In this document: positions 36,186 to 44,723 of the stretch, piece by piece
Numbering within the stretch: the stretch's first letter is position 1
Layout of the letters: the number at the start of each line of letters is the position of its first letter
Assembly (NCBI GenBank): GCA_900314495.1
Contig: OMVJ01000005.1
Coordinates: 90,726-140,986, forward strand
Direction of reading: 5' to 3'
DNA: 50,261 bases
Origin: an uncultured Olsenella sp.
GTDB lineage: Bacteria > Actinomycetota > Coriobacteriia > Coriobacteriales > Atopobiaceae
Made by a program: the position numbers and the translations under genes
Notes under the pieces: generated by a model
Seen by the model: only the letters and a program-made list of their open reading frames with translations
Told to the model about the DNA's origin: nothing
The model's database searches: none

Positions 36186-37574
36186 ATGGACAATCTAAGC
36201 AACATCGTCAGCCAGATGTCCAATTTCGTGTGGAACAGCATCCTCATGTGGGTGCTGGTCGGCACGGGCCTCATTTACTCGATCCGCACGGGCTTCGTGC
36301 AGGTGCGCCACTTCGGGCGCGCAATGAAGCGCGTGTTCGGTGACCTCAACCTCAACGGCGAGAAGGCTGGCTCCGAGGGCATGAGCTCCTTCCAGGCCCT
36401 TGCCACCGCCATTGCCGCCCAGGTGGGTACGGGTAACATTGCCGGTTGCGCAACGGCGCTCATCTCCGGCGGTCCCGGCGCCATCTTCTGGATGTGGCTG
36501 GCCGCCTTTTTCGGCATGTCCACCATCTACGGCGAGGCCTGCCTCGCGCAGAAGACCAAGACGCGTGACGAGGACGGCGCCGTCATCGGCGGCCCCGTGT
36601 ACTACATCACCACGGCCTTCAAGGGCAAGTTCGGCAAGTTCCTGGCCGGCTTCTTCTCCATCGCAATCATCCTGGCGCTTGGCTGCATGGGCAACATGGT
36701 TCAGTCCAACTCCATCAGCACGGCCATCAACTACGCCTTCGGCATCCCCGTGTGGGTTGTGGGCATCATCGTGGCCGTTCTTGCCGGCTTCATCTTCATT
36801 GGTGGCCTGGGCCGCATTGCCTCCTTCACGGAGAAGGTCGTCCCCATCATGGCTGCCCTCTACATCGTGGGCTCCATCATCGTGCTGATCATCAACCGCG
36901 CCGGCCTGCCCTACGCCTTCGCGTCCATCTTCATCGGCGCCTTCCAGCCCCAGGCGCTCGGCGGTGCCCTCGGCGGCCTGACGGTGCGCGAGGCCATTCG
37001 CTACGGCGTCGCCCGCGGCCTCTTCTCCAACGAGGCCGGCCTGGGTTCCACGCCCCACGCCCACGCCATCGCCAAGGTCGACAAGCCCCAGGACCAGGGC
37101 GAGGTCGCAATGGTCGGCGTCTTCATCGACACCTTCATCGTCCTGACCCTCACCGCGCTGGTCATCCTGTCCTCCGGCATCCTTGAGGTCGCGGAGGAGC
37201 AGGGCATCACCGGTACGCAGCTGGCGCAGGCCGCCTTCGACACCGCCTTTGGCAGCGCAGGCAACATGTTCGTGGCAATCTGCCTCATGTTCTTTGCCTT
37301 CTCCACGGTCATCGGCTGGTACTTCTTTGCCGCGCAGAACGTGAAGTACCTGTTTGGCCGCAAGGCCCTGAAGGTCTTCTCCGTCATCGCCATCATCTGC
37401 GTCTTCCTGGGCTCCCTGTTCGAGGTCGAGCTGGTGTGGAACATGGCGGACCTCTTCAACGGCCTCATGGCAATTCCCAACCTGATTGCGCTTCTCGCGC
37501 TGTCCGGCGTGGTTGCCAAGCTCGCGCATGGCAAGGACGTTGACCTCAAGAACTGGAAGGGCGGCAAGAAGTAG
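36186..37574 (+). CDS. alanine/glycine:sodium symporter (AGCS family)
   Basis: 462 residues, about 10-11 membrane segments. AGCS family signatures are clear: AIAAQVGTGNIAGCATAL, GGPGAIFWMWLAAFFGMSTI, GPVYYITTAF and GLFSNEAGLGSTPHAHA. These carriers import alanine or glycine with Na+. Placement 130 bases after grdB on the same strand suggests it supplies glycine to the reductase and shares the riboswitch-controlled transcript. Start: ATG 36186 with GAAGGGAGAG upstream. Inner membrane. Confidence 0.93.
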   Translation: MDNLSNIVSQMSNFVWNSILMWVLVGTGLIYSIRTGFVQVRHFGRAMKRVFGDLNLNGEKAGSEGMSSFQALATAIAAQVGTGNIAGCATALISGGPGAIFWMWLAAFFGMSTIYGEACLAQKTKTRDEDGAVIGGPVYYITTAFKGKFGKFLAGFFSIAIILALGCMGNMVQSNSISTAINYAFGIPVWVVGIIVAVLAGFIFIGGLGRIASFTEKVVPIMAALYIVGSIIVLIINRAGLPYAFASIFIGAFQPQALGGALGGLTVREAIRYGVARGLFSNEAGLGSTPHAHAIAKVDKPQDQGEVAMVGVFIDTFIVLTLTALVILSSGILEVAEEQGITGTQLAQAAFDTAFGSAGNMFVAICLMFFAFSTVIGWYFFAAQNVKYLFGRKALKVFSVIAIICVFLGSLFEVELVWNMADLFNGLMAIPNLIALLALSGVVAKLAHGKDVDLKNWKGGKK

Positions 37575-37597
37575 CGCCGTTCCCTGATTGGCTTTCC

Positions 37598-37680
37598 GCG
37601 GGTGTGATGAGGCACACCCGCCGAAAGTGTTTTCCCTTCGCGAGGCGGGCTGGGACCTTCACCCCCGGCCCGCCTTCGCG
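37598..37680 (+). terminator. two hairpins after the symporter gene
   Basis: GCGGGTGTG pairs with CACACCCGC (37598-37621), followed a little later by GTGTTTTCCC. A second stem, CGCGAGGCGGGC with GCCCGCCTTCGCG (37639-37680), follows. They probably end the glycine operon. Confidence 0.6.
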
Positions 37681-37710
37681 TGAGACACGGGGACGCACCT
37701 TTTGTCTCAT
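37681..37710. repeat. GAGACA-type palindrome, copy B3
   Basis: TGAGACACGG...CCTTTTGTCTCA with core GGGACGCA. It adjoins the terminator hairpins. Confidence 0.7.
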
Positions 37711-37751
37711 GTGCCGGGACCGTTGCGCCACGGCACCCCGCGGTACCCCAT

Positions 37752-37793
37752 AATGAGACGAAAGAACCGTCCCCCTGTCTCCCCCTGTCTCAT
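37752..37793. repeat. GAGACA-type palindrome, copy B4 (inverted, duplicated arm)
   Basis: ATGAGACGAAAGAACCGTCC, then CCCTGTCT twice in tandem, ending CTCATGAGG. Overlaps the RBS of the following HAD gene. Confidence 0.65.
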
Positions 37794-37803
37794 GAGGAGC
37801 CGC

Positions 37804-38271
37804 ATGATCAGCATAGAAGTGCCGGGAAGGCCCACGCTGGAGATTCAGAACGTGGCGCTGGACTACAACGGGACCATCGCGTTCGATGGCAGCATTGCGC
37901 CAGAGGTTGGCGAGCTCATCCGCCGCGTGACGGAGGTTGCGCACGTGTGCGTGCTGACGGCGGACACCTACGGCACGGCGCGCGCCCAGTGCGAGCCCCT
38001 GGGCGTGGAGGTGCGCACCTTCCCCAGCGGGGCCGCGGCGGGGGAGAAGCAGGCCATCGTGGAGTCCCTTGCCGGCGCGACGGCTTGCCTGGGCAACGGC
38101 TTCAACGACATTCAGATGTGCGACGCGGCGGACTTCTCCATTGGCGTGCTGGACGGCGAGGGCATGTGCCCCGCGCTGCTGAGCCACGTGGACGTGCTGG
38201 CCCGCAGCTCTGCGGAGGCGCTGGCACTGCTGCTGAACGGCAACCGCATCAAGGCCACGCTGCGGCCGTAG
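37804..38271 (+). CDS. HAD-superfamily protein of the soluble P-type ATPase-like group
   Basis: 155 residues from ATG 37804, with GAGGAG six bases upstream. Motif I reads LDYNGT (Asp-x-Asn-Gly-Thr) with Asn in place of the second Asp usual in HAD phosphatases. LTADTYGTARAQ and GNGFNDIQMCDAADFSIGVL correspond to motifs II and IV of the catalytic domain of P-type ATPases. No membrane segment, so it is a free cytosolic domain. Members may act as phosphatases; the substrate is unknown. Closely convergent with the next HAD gene. Confidence 0.82.
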   Translation: MISIEVPGRPTLEIQNVALDYNGTIAFDGSIAPEVGELIRRVTEVAHVCVLTADTYGTARAQCEPLGVEVRTFPSGAAAGEKQAIVESLAGATACLGNGFNDIQMCDAADFSIGVLDGEGMCPALLSHVDVLARSSAEALALLLNGNRIKATLRP

Positions 38272-38272
38272 A

Positions 38273-38344
38273 ATGAGACAAAAGGTACGTCCCCCTGTCT
38301 CAAGAACCGTCCCCCTGTCTCGCGAGAATCGGCCCCCTGTCTCA
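38273..38344. repeat. GAGACA-type repeat cluster, copy B5
   Basis: TGAGACAAAAGGTACGTCC is followed by three right-arm units of the form CCCCTGTCTC in tandem (around 38292, 38315 and 38334). Lies between two convergent HAD genes. Confidence 0.7.
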
Positions 38345-39067
38345 GACGATGCGCCTGACCAGCGCTAGCAGTTCCTCGTCCGTGTTGACCACCCAAGTTG
38401 GTCGGACGTCGCTGGGGCCGGATGGCACGGGGTGCCGCCGCCGGTTGAACCAGGCCACAGGCATGCCGGCCGCGCGGGCGCCCACCACGTCTATGGCGTA
38501 GGCGTCGCCCACATACAGGCAGCGCGCGGGCTCCGTGCCCAGTTGCTCGCACGCGTAGCGGAAGATCTGCGGCCCGGGCTTGGCCATCTCCAGCGCCTCG
38601 GACACAAAGACGCGCTCGTCCGGAATCCACCGGGTGCAGCCAAGCTGGTGCAGCTTGTCCAGCTGCCGGTCCAGCCGCCCGTTGGAGATGGCACCCACGC
38701 CGCACGCCGCGCGCCCTGCGCACCAGGCAATGGTCTGCGCCATGGCGGGGGAGAGGCTCATGGCGTCCTCGTCGCGCGAGACGTATATGCTCTGCATGCG
38801 CGACGCCTGCTCGCGGGTAATACTGACACCGAAGTCCGCCATGGTGGCCTGCATGCGGCGGATGTACACCTCCTGGCTGGGCCTCTCGCCGCGGCCGAAG
38901 GCGGCGAAGACCTCGCCCGAATGCCGCCTGCTGGCCACGTAGAGGTCCCCGTCCGTGGCGCCGGGCACGGGCCCAAGCACCTTGTGCACCGCGTTGGCGA
39001 AGGGCTGCGCCTGGTCGTATATGGTGTCGTCTATGTCGAAGAAGACCGCGTCCATGACCGCGTCCAT
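38342..39067 (-). CDS. HAD-IA family hydrolase
   Basis: 241 residues from ATG 39067, with GAGGGGAGAG upstream. Motif I FFDIDDTIYD near residue 9, motif II GAISNGRLDRQLDK, motif III lysine in EMAKPGPQIFRYA and motif IV YVGDAYAIDVVGARAAGM are all intact. It resembles phosphoglycolate/pyrimidine nucleotidase-type phosphatases with a helical cap; the substrate is not predictable. Convergent with the other HAD gene. Confidence 0.9.
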   Translation of the reverse strand: MDAVMDAVFFDIDDTIYDQAQPFANAVHKVLGPVPGATDGDLYVASRRHSGEVFAAFGRGERPSQEVYIRRMQATMADFGVSITREQASRMQSIYVSRDEDAMSLSPAMAQTIAWCAGRAACGVGAISNGRLDRQLDKLHQLGCTRWIPDERVFVSEALEMAKPGPQIFRYACEQLGTEPARCLYVGDAYAIDVVGARAAGMPVAWFNRRRHPVPSGPSDVRPTWVVNTDEELLALVRRIV

Positions 39068-39251
39068 GGCTCTCCCCTCGTGTTGCCGCGGAGCGTGCCC
39101 GTGGCCCGCCGCCCTTCGGCGTTCTTTGGGATTGTGGTTGCCCGTTGCGCTCGCCCGCAGGGCCGGCTTGCCTGTCTTATTGTCCCGCTCCTAGGGTACA
39201 AGAGAGGGTACGGCACTTGGCAAGGCAGCAAAACCCACGGTTAGGAGTCCC

Positions 39252-39929
39252 ATGCGAGTCCTTTTGGCAGAAGACAACGCAAGCTTGGCACGCGCCACCG
39301 CGGCAATCCTCACGCGGTCCGGCTTTGAGGTGGAGGTTGCCAACGACGGCGGCAAGGCGCTCAACATGGTCCAGAACGGCTACTACGACGTCGCCGTGCT
39401 GGACATAATGATGCCGGTACTGGACGGGCTGCAGGTGCTGAAGGCCATGCGCGCGGAGGGCAACACCACCCCCGTCATTCTGCTCACGGCAAAGACGCAG
39501 GTGGACGACAAGGTCCACGGCCTGGAGCTTGGCGCGGACGACTACATCTCCAAGCCCTTCGACGCGCGGGAGCTGGTGGCCCGCATCAAGGCCGCCGGCC
39601 GGCCGCGTTCCGGTGCCGCGGCCGTCATCAGGTACGGGGACCTGAGCATCACGCCGGAGTCCGTGCAGATCTCCACGGAGCGTGGCTCGCTCCGGGTGGA
39701 CCCGTACGAGGTGCAGATGATTGCCGCGCTCGCAAACGCGGGCGGCTCGCCCGTCGCGGCGGACTGGCTTGCCAGGCACGTGTGGGACGACGCCGTGCTG
39801 CCGGGTGCCATCAAGCTGTACGCCAAGATGCTGAACAGCAAGCTGTCTGCGCTGGGTTCCCAGGCGCGCGTAAAGGGGTCCGAGGACGAGGGCTGGAGGT
39901 TGGTGAAGCACGATGGAGATGGAGCGTAA
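39252..39929 (+). CDS. OmpR-type response regulator
   Basis: 225 residues from ATG 39252, with TTAGGAG upstream. Receiver domain: acidic pair LLAEDN at residues 4-9, phospho-acceptor Asp in VAVLDIMMPVLDG near residue 52, switch Thr in LLTAKTQ, Lys in ADDYISKPF. The C-terminal winged helix (LRVDPYEVQMIAALANAGG, PGAIKLYAKMLNSKLSALG) is somewhat divergent from the usual OmpR recognition helix. It overlaps the kinase gene by 17 bases. Confidence 0.92.
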   Translation: MRVLLAEDNASLARATAAILTRSGFEVEVANDGGKALNMVQNGYYDVAVLDIMMPVLDGLQVLKAMRAEGNTTPVILLTAKTQVDDKVHGLELGADDYISKPFDARELVARIKAAGRPRSGAAAVIRYGDLSITPESVQISTERGSLRVDPYEVQMIAALANAGGSPVAADWLARHVWDDAVLPGAIKLYAKMLNSKLSALGSQARVKGSEDEGWRLVKHDGDGA

Positions 39930-41187
39930 GCTCAGAATACAGCTCACGGTCTCCGTCGCGGTGGCCCTCACGCTCATGCTGGGCTTCGTCATCCTGCTCA
40001 CCGCCGCGGTGCGCAGCCAGCAGATGAACGCCACGGCGGACGGCGTGCTGGAGGTGGTGTTGGACTACGAGGGCTCCGTCCCCCAGGGTTTGCGCAAGCT
40101 TCCCAACACGGGCCCCGCAACGGTGGAGGACGTCTTCGACGCCCAGTACTTCGTGGTGCACATTGACTCTTCGGGCCAGGTCACAGACAGCAACCTCAAC
40201 GGCATTGCCACGCTGGAGGAGGACGAGGCCACGGACCTGGCACGTGCCGTGTACCAGCGCTGGGACACCGGCGGCCGCAAGCGCGTGGGGGGCGACATCG
40301 ATGCCTTCCGCTACCGCGTGAGGGAGCGCAGCGACGGCTCCGTGGCCATCGCCTTCCTGGACAGGACGACGGAGTCGGGCGGGGTCCGCTCCAGCCTCGT
40401 GTCCATCTCGCTCGTCTCGCTGGGCGTGACCCTGGGCGTGACCCTGCTCTTCGCCCTGCTCTCTAAGCGCATAGTGGCGCCCATCGTGAGGTCACAGCAG
40501 GCGCAGCGGCAGTTCGTCATAGACGCGGGCCACGACCTGCGGACGCCCGTCTCCATAATCTCGGCGGACGCGGACGTGCTCTCCATGGACATCGGCGCGG
40601 ACAACGAGTGGCTGCAAGACATAAAGCGGCAGGTGGACGCCATGAGCGAGCTCACGGAGAGCCTCATCGTGCTCTCGCGGGCGTCCACCAGCATCAAGCG
40701 CGAGGACGTCGTCGACGTGGGCCAGGTGGTGAGCGAGGCGGCGTCCTCCTTCCGGTCCCGCTCCCTGACCGAAGGCCACGAGCTGGTGCTGAACCGCGTG
40801 GACGAGGGCGCCCAGCTCAGGGGCAACCGCCAGTACCTCTCGCGCATGGTGGGCGCGCTCATAGACAACGCCTTCAAGTACTCCAGCGAGGGTGCCCCCA
40901 TACAGATGTCCGTGCAGAAGCGCATGCGCCAGGTGGAGATTCTGGTCTCCAACGCCGTGGACGACGTGGACCCGGCGGAGGTGGGCCACTGGTTCGACCG
41001 CTTCTACCAGTCGGACAAGTCCCGTAACCACACCGCGGGCGGCTTTGGCATTGGCCTGGCCATGGTTCGCGCCGTGGCGGAGGCGCACGGCGGCAAGGCC
41101 AAGGCAACCGCCTCCGCGGACCACCGCAGCGTCACCTTCAGCGTGACCCTTCCCCTGCCCGTCAGAAAGGTGGGTACCCATGAGTGA
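39913..41187 (+). CDS. sensor histidine kinase
   Basis: 424 residues. One membrane segment near residues 8-32, an extracytoplasmic sensor of about 130 residues, and a second segment near 165-185. H box FVIDAGHDLRTPVSII near residue 205, N box GALIDNAFKYSSEG, F box HWFDRFYQSDKSR and G box GGFGIGLAMVRAVAEAHGG are all present. It is the partner of the upstream response regulator. The stimulus is unknown. Its end overlaps the alarmone synthetase gene by eight bases. Confidence 0.93.
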   Translation: MEMERKLRIQLTVSVAVALTLMLGFVILLTAAVRSQQMNATADGVLEVVLDYEGSVPQGLRKLPNTGPATVEDVFDAQYFVVHIDSSGQVTDSNLNGIATLEEDEATDLARAVYQRWDTGGRKRVGGDIDAFRYRVRERSDGSVAIAFLDRTTESGGVRSSLVSISLVSLGVTLGVTLLFALLSKRIVAPIVRSQQAQRQFVIDAGHDLRTPVSIISADADVLSMDIGADNEWLQDIKRQVDAMSELTESLIVLSRASTSIKREDVVDVGQVVSEAASSFRSRSLTEGHELVLNRVDEGAQLRGNRQYLSRMVGALIDNAFKYSSEGAPIQMSVQKRMRQVEILVSNAVDDVDPAEVGHWFDRFYQSDKSRNHTAGGFGIGLAMVRAVAEAHGGKAKATASADHRSVTFSVTLPLPVRKVGTHE

Positions 41188-41812
41188 CACCCTTACGGCC
41201 TCATTGACGCCGGAGCAGTTCTACGGCGAGCACTACCAAACCCTGGTTGCCGCAAAGGCCCAGCTGGACGGTCTGGTTGAGGAGTTCATGCGCTCGCAGA
41301 GCAGCTCGGATGACCTGGCGCCCGTGGTGTACCACACCTCGCGCATCAAGTCCCCGGCCAGCCTGGTGGAGAAGATCGGCCGCAAGGGCGGCCAAGGCGC
41401 GACCTTCCAGGACGCGCTCGCCGTGGGCATAAACGACATTGTGGGCATTCGCGTGAACTGCGCCTTCATAGACGACGTGTACGCCACGGCCAACTGGCTG
41501 GAGGCCCGGCCCGAGGTGCAGGTGGTGTGCAAGAAGGACTACATAGCTCACCCCAAGCCAAACGGCTACCGCAGCCTGCACCTCATTCTGCGCATAACGG
41601 ACGGCCCCGCCTCGCTGCTGCCCGCCGTGGAAGTGCAGCTCAGGACCATAGCCATAGACTTCTGGGCCACGCTGGAACACAAGATCAAGTACAAGAAGAC
41701 CATCGAGAACCCCGAGCTCATGCAGGCGGAGCTCAAGCGCTGCGCGGACGAGATTGCCTCCGTTGACATCTCCATGCAGGCAATTCGCAACGTGGCCCGC
41801 GGGGAGGACTAG
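41180..41812 (+). CDS. small alarmone synthetase, RelA/SpoT synthetase domain only
   Basis: 210 residues from ATG 41180. Makes (p)ppGpp from ATP and GTP/GDP. The synthetase domain is recognisable in YHTSRIKSPASLVEKI, NDIVGIRVNCAFIDDVY, KDYIAHPKPNGYRSLHLIL and VEVQLRTIAIDFWATLEHKI. No hydrolase, TGS or ACT domain, so it belongs with the RelQ/YjbM-type small synthetases. Overlap with the histidine kinase gene makes a three-gene signalling operon. Confidence 0.9.
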   Translation: MSDTLTASLTPEQFYGEHYQTLVAAKAQLDGLVEEFMRSQSSSDDLAPVVYHTSRIKSPASLVEKIGRKGGQGATFQDALAVGINDIVGIRVNCAFIDDVYATANWLEARPEVQVVCKKDYIAHPKPNGYRSLHLILRITDGPASLLPAVEVQLRTIAIDFWATLEHKIKYKKTIENPELMQAELKRCADEIASVDISMQAIRNVARGED

Positions 41813-41858
41813 CGGGGGAGAAGCTGGAGGCAAGCCGCCACGGCCGTCGCGTGCGGCC

Positions 41859-42671
41859 CTACGCCGCCAGCCAATCCTCCCCGAAGACCTTGCGAAGCTG
41901 CAGGATTGCCTCGCAGAACACGTAGCCATGGGGCGCGGACGTGCGCACGATGCGCCCATCGCGGAAGGCAACCAGCCGGTACTGCGGCACAGGCTTCCAC
42001 AGGTCGAACTCCGCCGGGTCGCCGAGCGGCGTGGTGGCAATGACCACGGCGCCCTCCTCCGGGAAGCTGCGATATCGCAGGGTCACGATGTCCGTGTTGG
42101 TGTGGACATAGGTATAGGTGCCGTCATCAAGTATCACGTTCAGACGGTTGAGGTTGCTGAACTGCGAGACCGCGCTGGCCAGCACGTCGAAACGCTGCTG
42201 GTCCGTCAGGTCCCCGCCGTTGCGCAGGGCCGCCTCGTCCAGGCAGTCAATGAAGAACAGAAGAGCCCGCTCGCTGTCCGTCTCGCCGTCCTCGCTTGCG
42301 CGGTAGGTGTTTGACAGCTGCTCGTTGAAGAGGATCCCGTTGTGGATCATTGACCACTCGTTGCCCAGCAAATCGCAGGTGACGAAGGGGTGGCAGTTCT
42401 GCACGCTCTGCGTGCCGCAGGTTGAGCGGCGGATGTGCGCCATGAGGTGCCGATGGGGCCGGAGGCCGCGCAGCACCTGCGGCAGATGCGCCGACTCAAA
42501 GGCCGCAACGGGCTCGCGCGTCACAACAAAGCGCTGGTCAAGAGGGTCATCCGCGCTCAGCCACGAGATTCCCCAGCCGTGGGGATGCCTGTGGCTGTGC
42601 TGGAAGAATTCCTCCAGGTAGGGGGTTGCAACAAAAGGTTCCTTCGCGTTGACGGCAAACAGCTCGCACAT
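41859..42671 (-). CDS. class II glutamine amidotransferase (YafJ-like)
   Basis: 270 residues when started at ATG 42671, which places Cys at residue 2 (MCELFAVNAKEPF), the nucleophile of class II amidotransferases after Met removal. The frame also offers a Met five codons upstream. HRHPHGWGISW, LMAHIRRSTCGTQSVQNCHP and WSMIHNGILFN are typical glutaminase-site blocks. No synthase domain is attached; members of this stand-alone group have unclear partners. RBS is weak (TTGGA). Confidence 0.87.
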   Translation of the reverse strand: MCELFAVNAKEPFVATPYLEEFFQHSHRHPHGWGISWLSADDPLDQRFVVTREPVAAFESAHLPQVLRGLRPHRHLMAHIRRSTCGTQSVQNCHPFVTCDLLGNEWSMIHNGILFNEQLSNTYRASEDGETDSERALLFFIDCLDEAALRNGGDLTDQQRFDVLASAVSQFSNLNRLNVILDDGTYTYVHTNTDIVTLRYRSFPEEGAVVIATTPLGDPAEFDLWKPVPQYRLVAFRDGRIVRTSAPHGYVFCEAILQLRKVFGEDWLAA

Positions 42672-42900
42672 GATGCGTCCAATCAAGAAGAGTCCGGCGG
42701 GGGTCTAACGGCTTGCGCGCGAACATGGACAGCAACAGGTGTGCACGAATGCCATGTGACCGGCCCCCTCTGGTGGATGCGAATGCGTACAGGCAATGCC
42801 CAAGTAACATGTAGAGCATGGTACTTCTTTAATCCTATTGTGTAAATAGGAATTGGCACAACTGCTGCCTTGCGTTCGCGTGAACACGTGCGTGTGAAGA

Positions 42901-42982
42901 TGTTGCGTAGTCAACAAATAGTCCCTCGTTGCGAGGGATTCGGGTCCTCGTGGTGCTAAAGTTGTTGACAACACAACAACTT
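42901..42982. promoter_or_regulatory. palindromic operator-like sites between amidotransferase and MarR genes
   Basis: A perfect 9-base inverted repeat, AAGTTGTTG (42959-42967) and CAACAACTT (42974-42982), with 6 bases between, has the length and symmetry of MarR-family operators. A shorter match, TGTTG..CAACA, lies at 42901-42916, and a small stem CCCTCG/CGAGGG lies between them. The MarR gene begins 370 bases downstream. The rest of the 42672-43353 gap has no gene. Confidence 0.5.
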
Positions 42983-43038
42983 CGACCAGAGAATTCCCCT
43001 TACAGCATGGAGGCAGGGCGTCCAGCCTTCCCGACGCC

Positions 43039-43268
43039 GACCCCCAGTCGTGATTAGGCGACTTTTGGATATTGACCGCGATTTTGCCTTCGGGCGATGG
43101 ATCGAGCACCCCGTCTGACCTGCAGTTTTCTTGGACGGCCCTTTTGTGGCAGGTGCGTTTTCCTACGGTGGGGAACACGCATTTCTTGACAGGGCTTGTG
43201 AGCTGCGGTTATAGCATGTTGCGACCGATAAGGCGTATCCAGAAGTTCTCTAATCACGACTGGGGGTC
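43039..43268. repeat. 230-base element with long inverted ends upstream of marR
   Basis: GACCCCCAGTCGTGATTAG (43039-43057) is exactly complementary to 43250-43268, and the match extends inward to about 33 bases with a few mismatches (GACTTTTGGATA against the complement of TATCCAGAAGTT). It has the shape of a MITE and carries a good outward-facing promoter near its right end. No clear target-site duplication was seen. Confidence 0.6.
43186..43214 (+). promoter_or_regulatory. sigma-70-type promoter for the marR-degV unit
   Basis: TTGACA (43186-43191) and TTATAG (43209-43214), spaced exactly 17 bases, reading towards the MarR gene 140 bases away. It lies inside the inverted-repeat element. Confidence 0.65.
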
Positions 43269-43353
43269 CCAGTGGGCAGCCTATGCCCGCAGCGCGGGGG
43301 CGGCTCCCAGGTGATTCCCCGGTCCGGTCCGACGTCGGAGGCATGGAGGCATC

Positions 43354-43794
43354 GTGAACAACAGGTTCGAGAGCTTTGTGGGGACGGTGTACGTCCTCAA
43401 CAAGGAGATTCAGCGTATCAAGGCGCTGAAGATGAAACAGTTTGGGCTGCGCGCCACCGACACCATGACCATGTATTACCTGGGCCAACACCACGAGGGC
43501 CTGCCGGAGGTGGAGCTGGCGCGCCTTGTGCGCGTGGACCGCGCGGCAATCACGCGGACCATCGCCAAACTCAGGGACCAGGGCTTCGTGCGGCTTGCCA
43601 ACTGGGACGGCGGTACGCGCTACCGCGTCCCCGTGGTCCTGACGGAGCGGGGCCAGGCCGCAACTAAGGAGATGGACCAGATCATCTACGACGTGGTGGA
43701 GCAGGCCTCCGCGGACATATCGGAAGGCGAGCGCGAGGCAATGTATGCCACCTTGGCGCAAATAGCTCAAAAGCTGGAAGAGATCGGCAAGTAG
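43354..43794 (+). CDS. MarR-family transcriptional regulator
   Basis: 146 residues from GTG 43354, with GGAGG upstream. The winged helix-turn-helix reads LPEVELARLVRVDRAAITRT and then IAKLRDQGFVRL, followed by the wing (TRYRVPVVLTERG). Terminal helices (EREAMYATLAQIAQKLEEI) form the dimer interface. MarR proteins respond to small phenolics, drugs or oxidants and usually control neighbouring genes; here degV follows at 12 bases. Palindromes upstream are candidate targets. Confidence 0.9.
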   Translation: MNNRFESFVGTVYVLNKEIQRIKALKMKQFGLRATDTMTMYYLGQHHEGLPEVELARLVRVDRAAITRTIAKLRDQGFVRLANWDGGTRYRVPVVLTERGQAATKEMDQIIYDVVEQASADISEGEREAMYATLAQIAQKLEEIGK

Positions 43795-43806
43795 AAGGGA
43801 AGAGCA

Positions 43807-44646
43807 ATGGCAGTGCAAATCATCACGGACTCGGCATCGGACATCGTGGACTTTGACCACCCCAACCTGACGGTGGTGCCCCTGACCATCGCCTTTGGTT
43901 CCACCGTGTACCATGACGGCGTTGACCTCACCCACCAGCGCTTCTACGAGCTGCTGGTGGAGTCCGACGAGCTTCCGAGCACGGGAGCCCCCGCCCCCGG
44001 TGCCTTCGCGGACGCGTACGATGCCGCGGAACAGGCCGGGAGGGAGGTCGTCGTGGTCACGCTGAGCTCCAAGCTCTCCAGCACCTACGAGTCCGCCTGC
44101 ATAGCGGCGGAGGGCCGGCCCAACGTGCACGTGGTTGACAGCCTGAGCGCATGCATCGGCGAGCGCATTCTGGTGGAGCGCGCCCTCATGATGGCGGAGA
44201 AGAACCTCCCCGCGGCGCAGATTGCCCAGAGCCTGGAGCAGGCTCGCGGCAAGGTTCGCGTCATCTCCCTCTTTGACACGCTGGAGTACCTCAAGCGCGG
44301 CGGCAGGATCTCTGCGGCGAAGGCGGGCGTGGGTGCGCTCCTCTCCATCAAGCCCGTCATCTCCATGGTGGACGGTGAGATCGTGGTGCTGGGCAAGGCG
44401 CGCGGTTCCAAGAATGGTCGCAACCAGCTGGTGCAGATGGTGCAGGCCAACAAGGTGGACTGGTACCAGCCCTTCGCGCTGGGCTACACGGGCCTCTCGG
44501 ACGCCCTGCTGCGCAAGTACATCAATGACTCCCGCCCCCTGTGGGAGGGCATGGTGGATGGCCTGCCCATCAGCACCATCGGCGGCACCATAGGCACGCA
44601 CTCGGGCCCGGGCGCCATCGCCTTTGCCTACTTCGAGAAGGACTAG
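43807..44646 (+). CDS. DegV family fatty-acid-binding protein
   Basis: 279 residues from ATG 43807, with GAAGGGAAG upstream. Two-domain DegV fold: ITDSASDI at the N-terminus, SSKLSSTYESA around residue 90, FDTLEYLKRGGRIS near residue 160 and the closing GTHSGPGAIAFAYF. DegV/FakB proteins hold a fatty acid for phosphorylation by FakA. It shares a transcript with the MarR regulator, suggesting lipid-responsive control (inference). Confidence 0.92.
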   Translation: MAVQIITDSASDIVDFDHPNLTVVPLTIAFGSTVYHDGVDLTHQRFYELLVESDELPSTGAPAPGAFADAYDAAEQAGREVVVVTLSSKLSSTYESACIAAEGRPNVHVVDSLSACIGERILVERALMMAEKNLPAAQIAQSLEQARGKVRVISLFDTLEYLKRGGRISAAKAGVGALLSIKPVISMVDGEIVVLGKARGSKNGRNQLVQMVQANKVDWYQPFALGYTGLSDALLRKYINDSRPLWEGMVDGLPISTIGGTIGTHSGPGAIAFAYFEKD

Positions 44647-44723
44647 CCGCAGAAGAACTAGCCGCACGTGGGGCCACGGTCCGCCAGCCCCACGGTCTGG
44701 CTCCCAGCTGCCCCACAGCCCGG

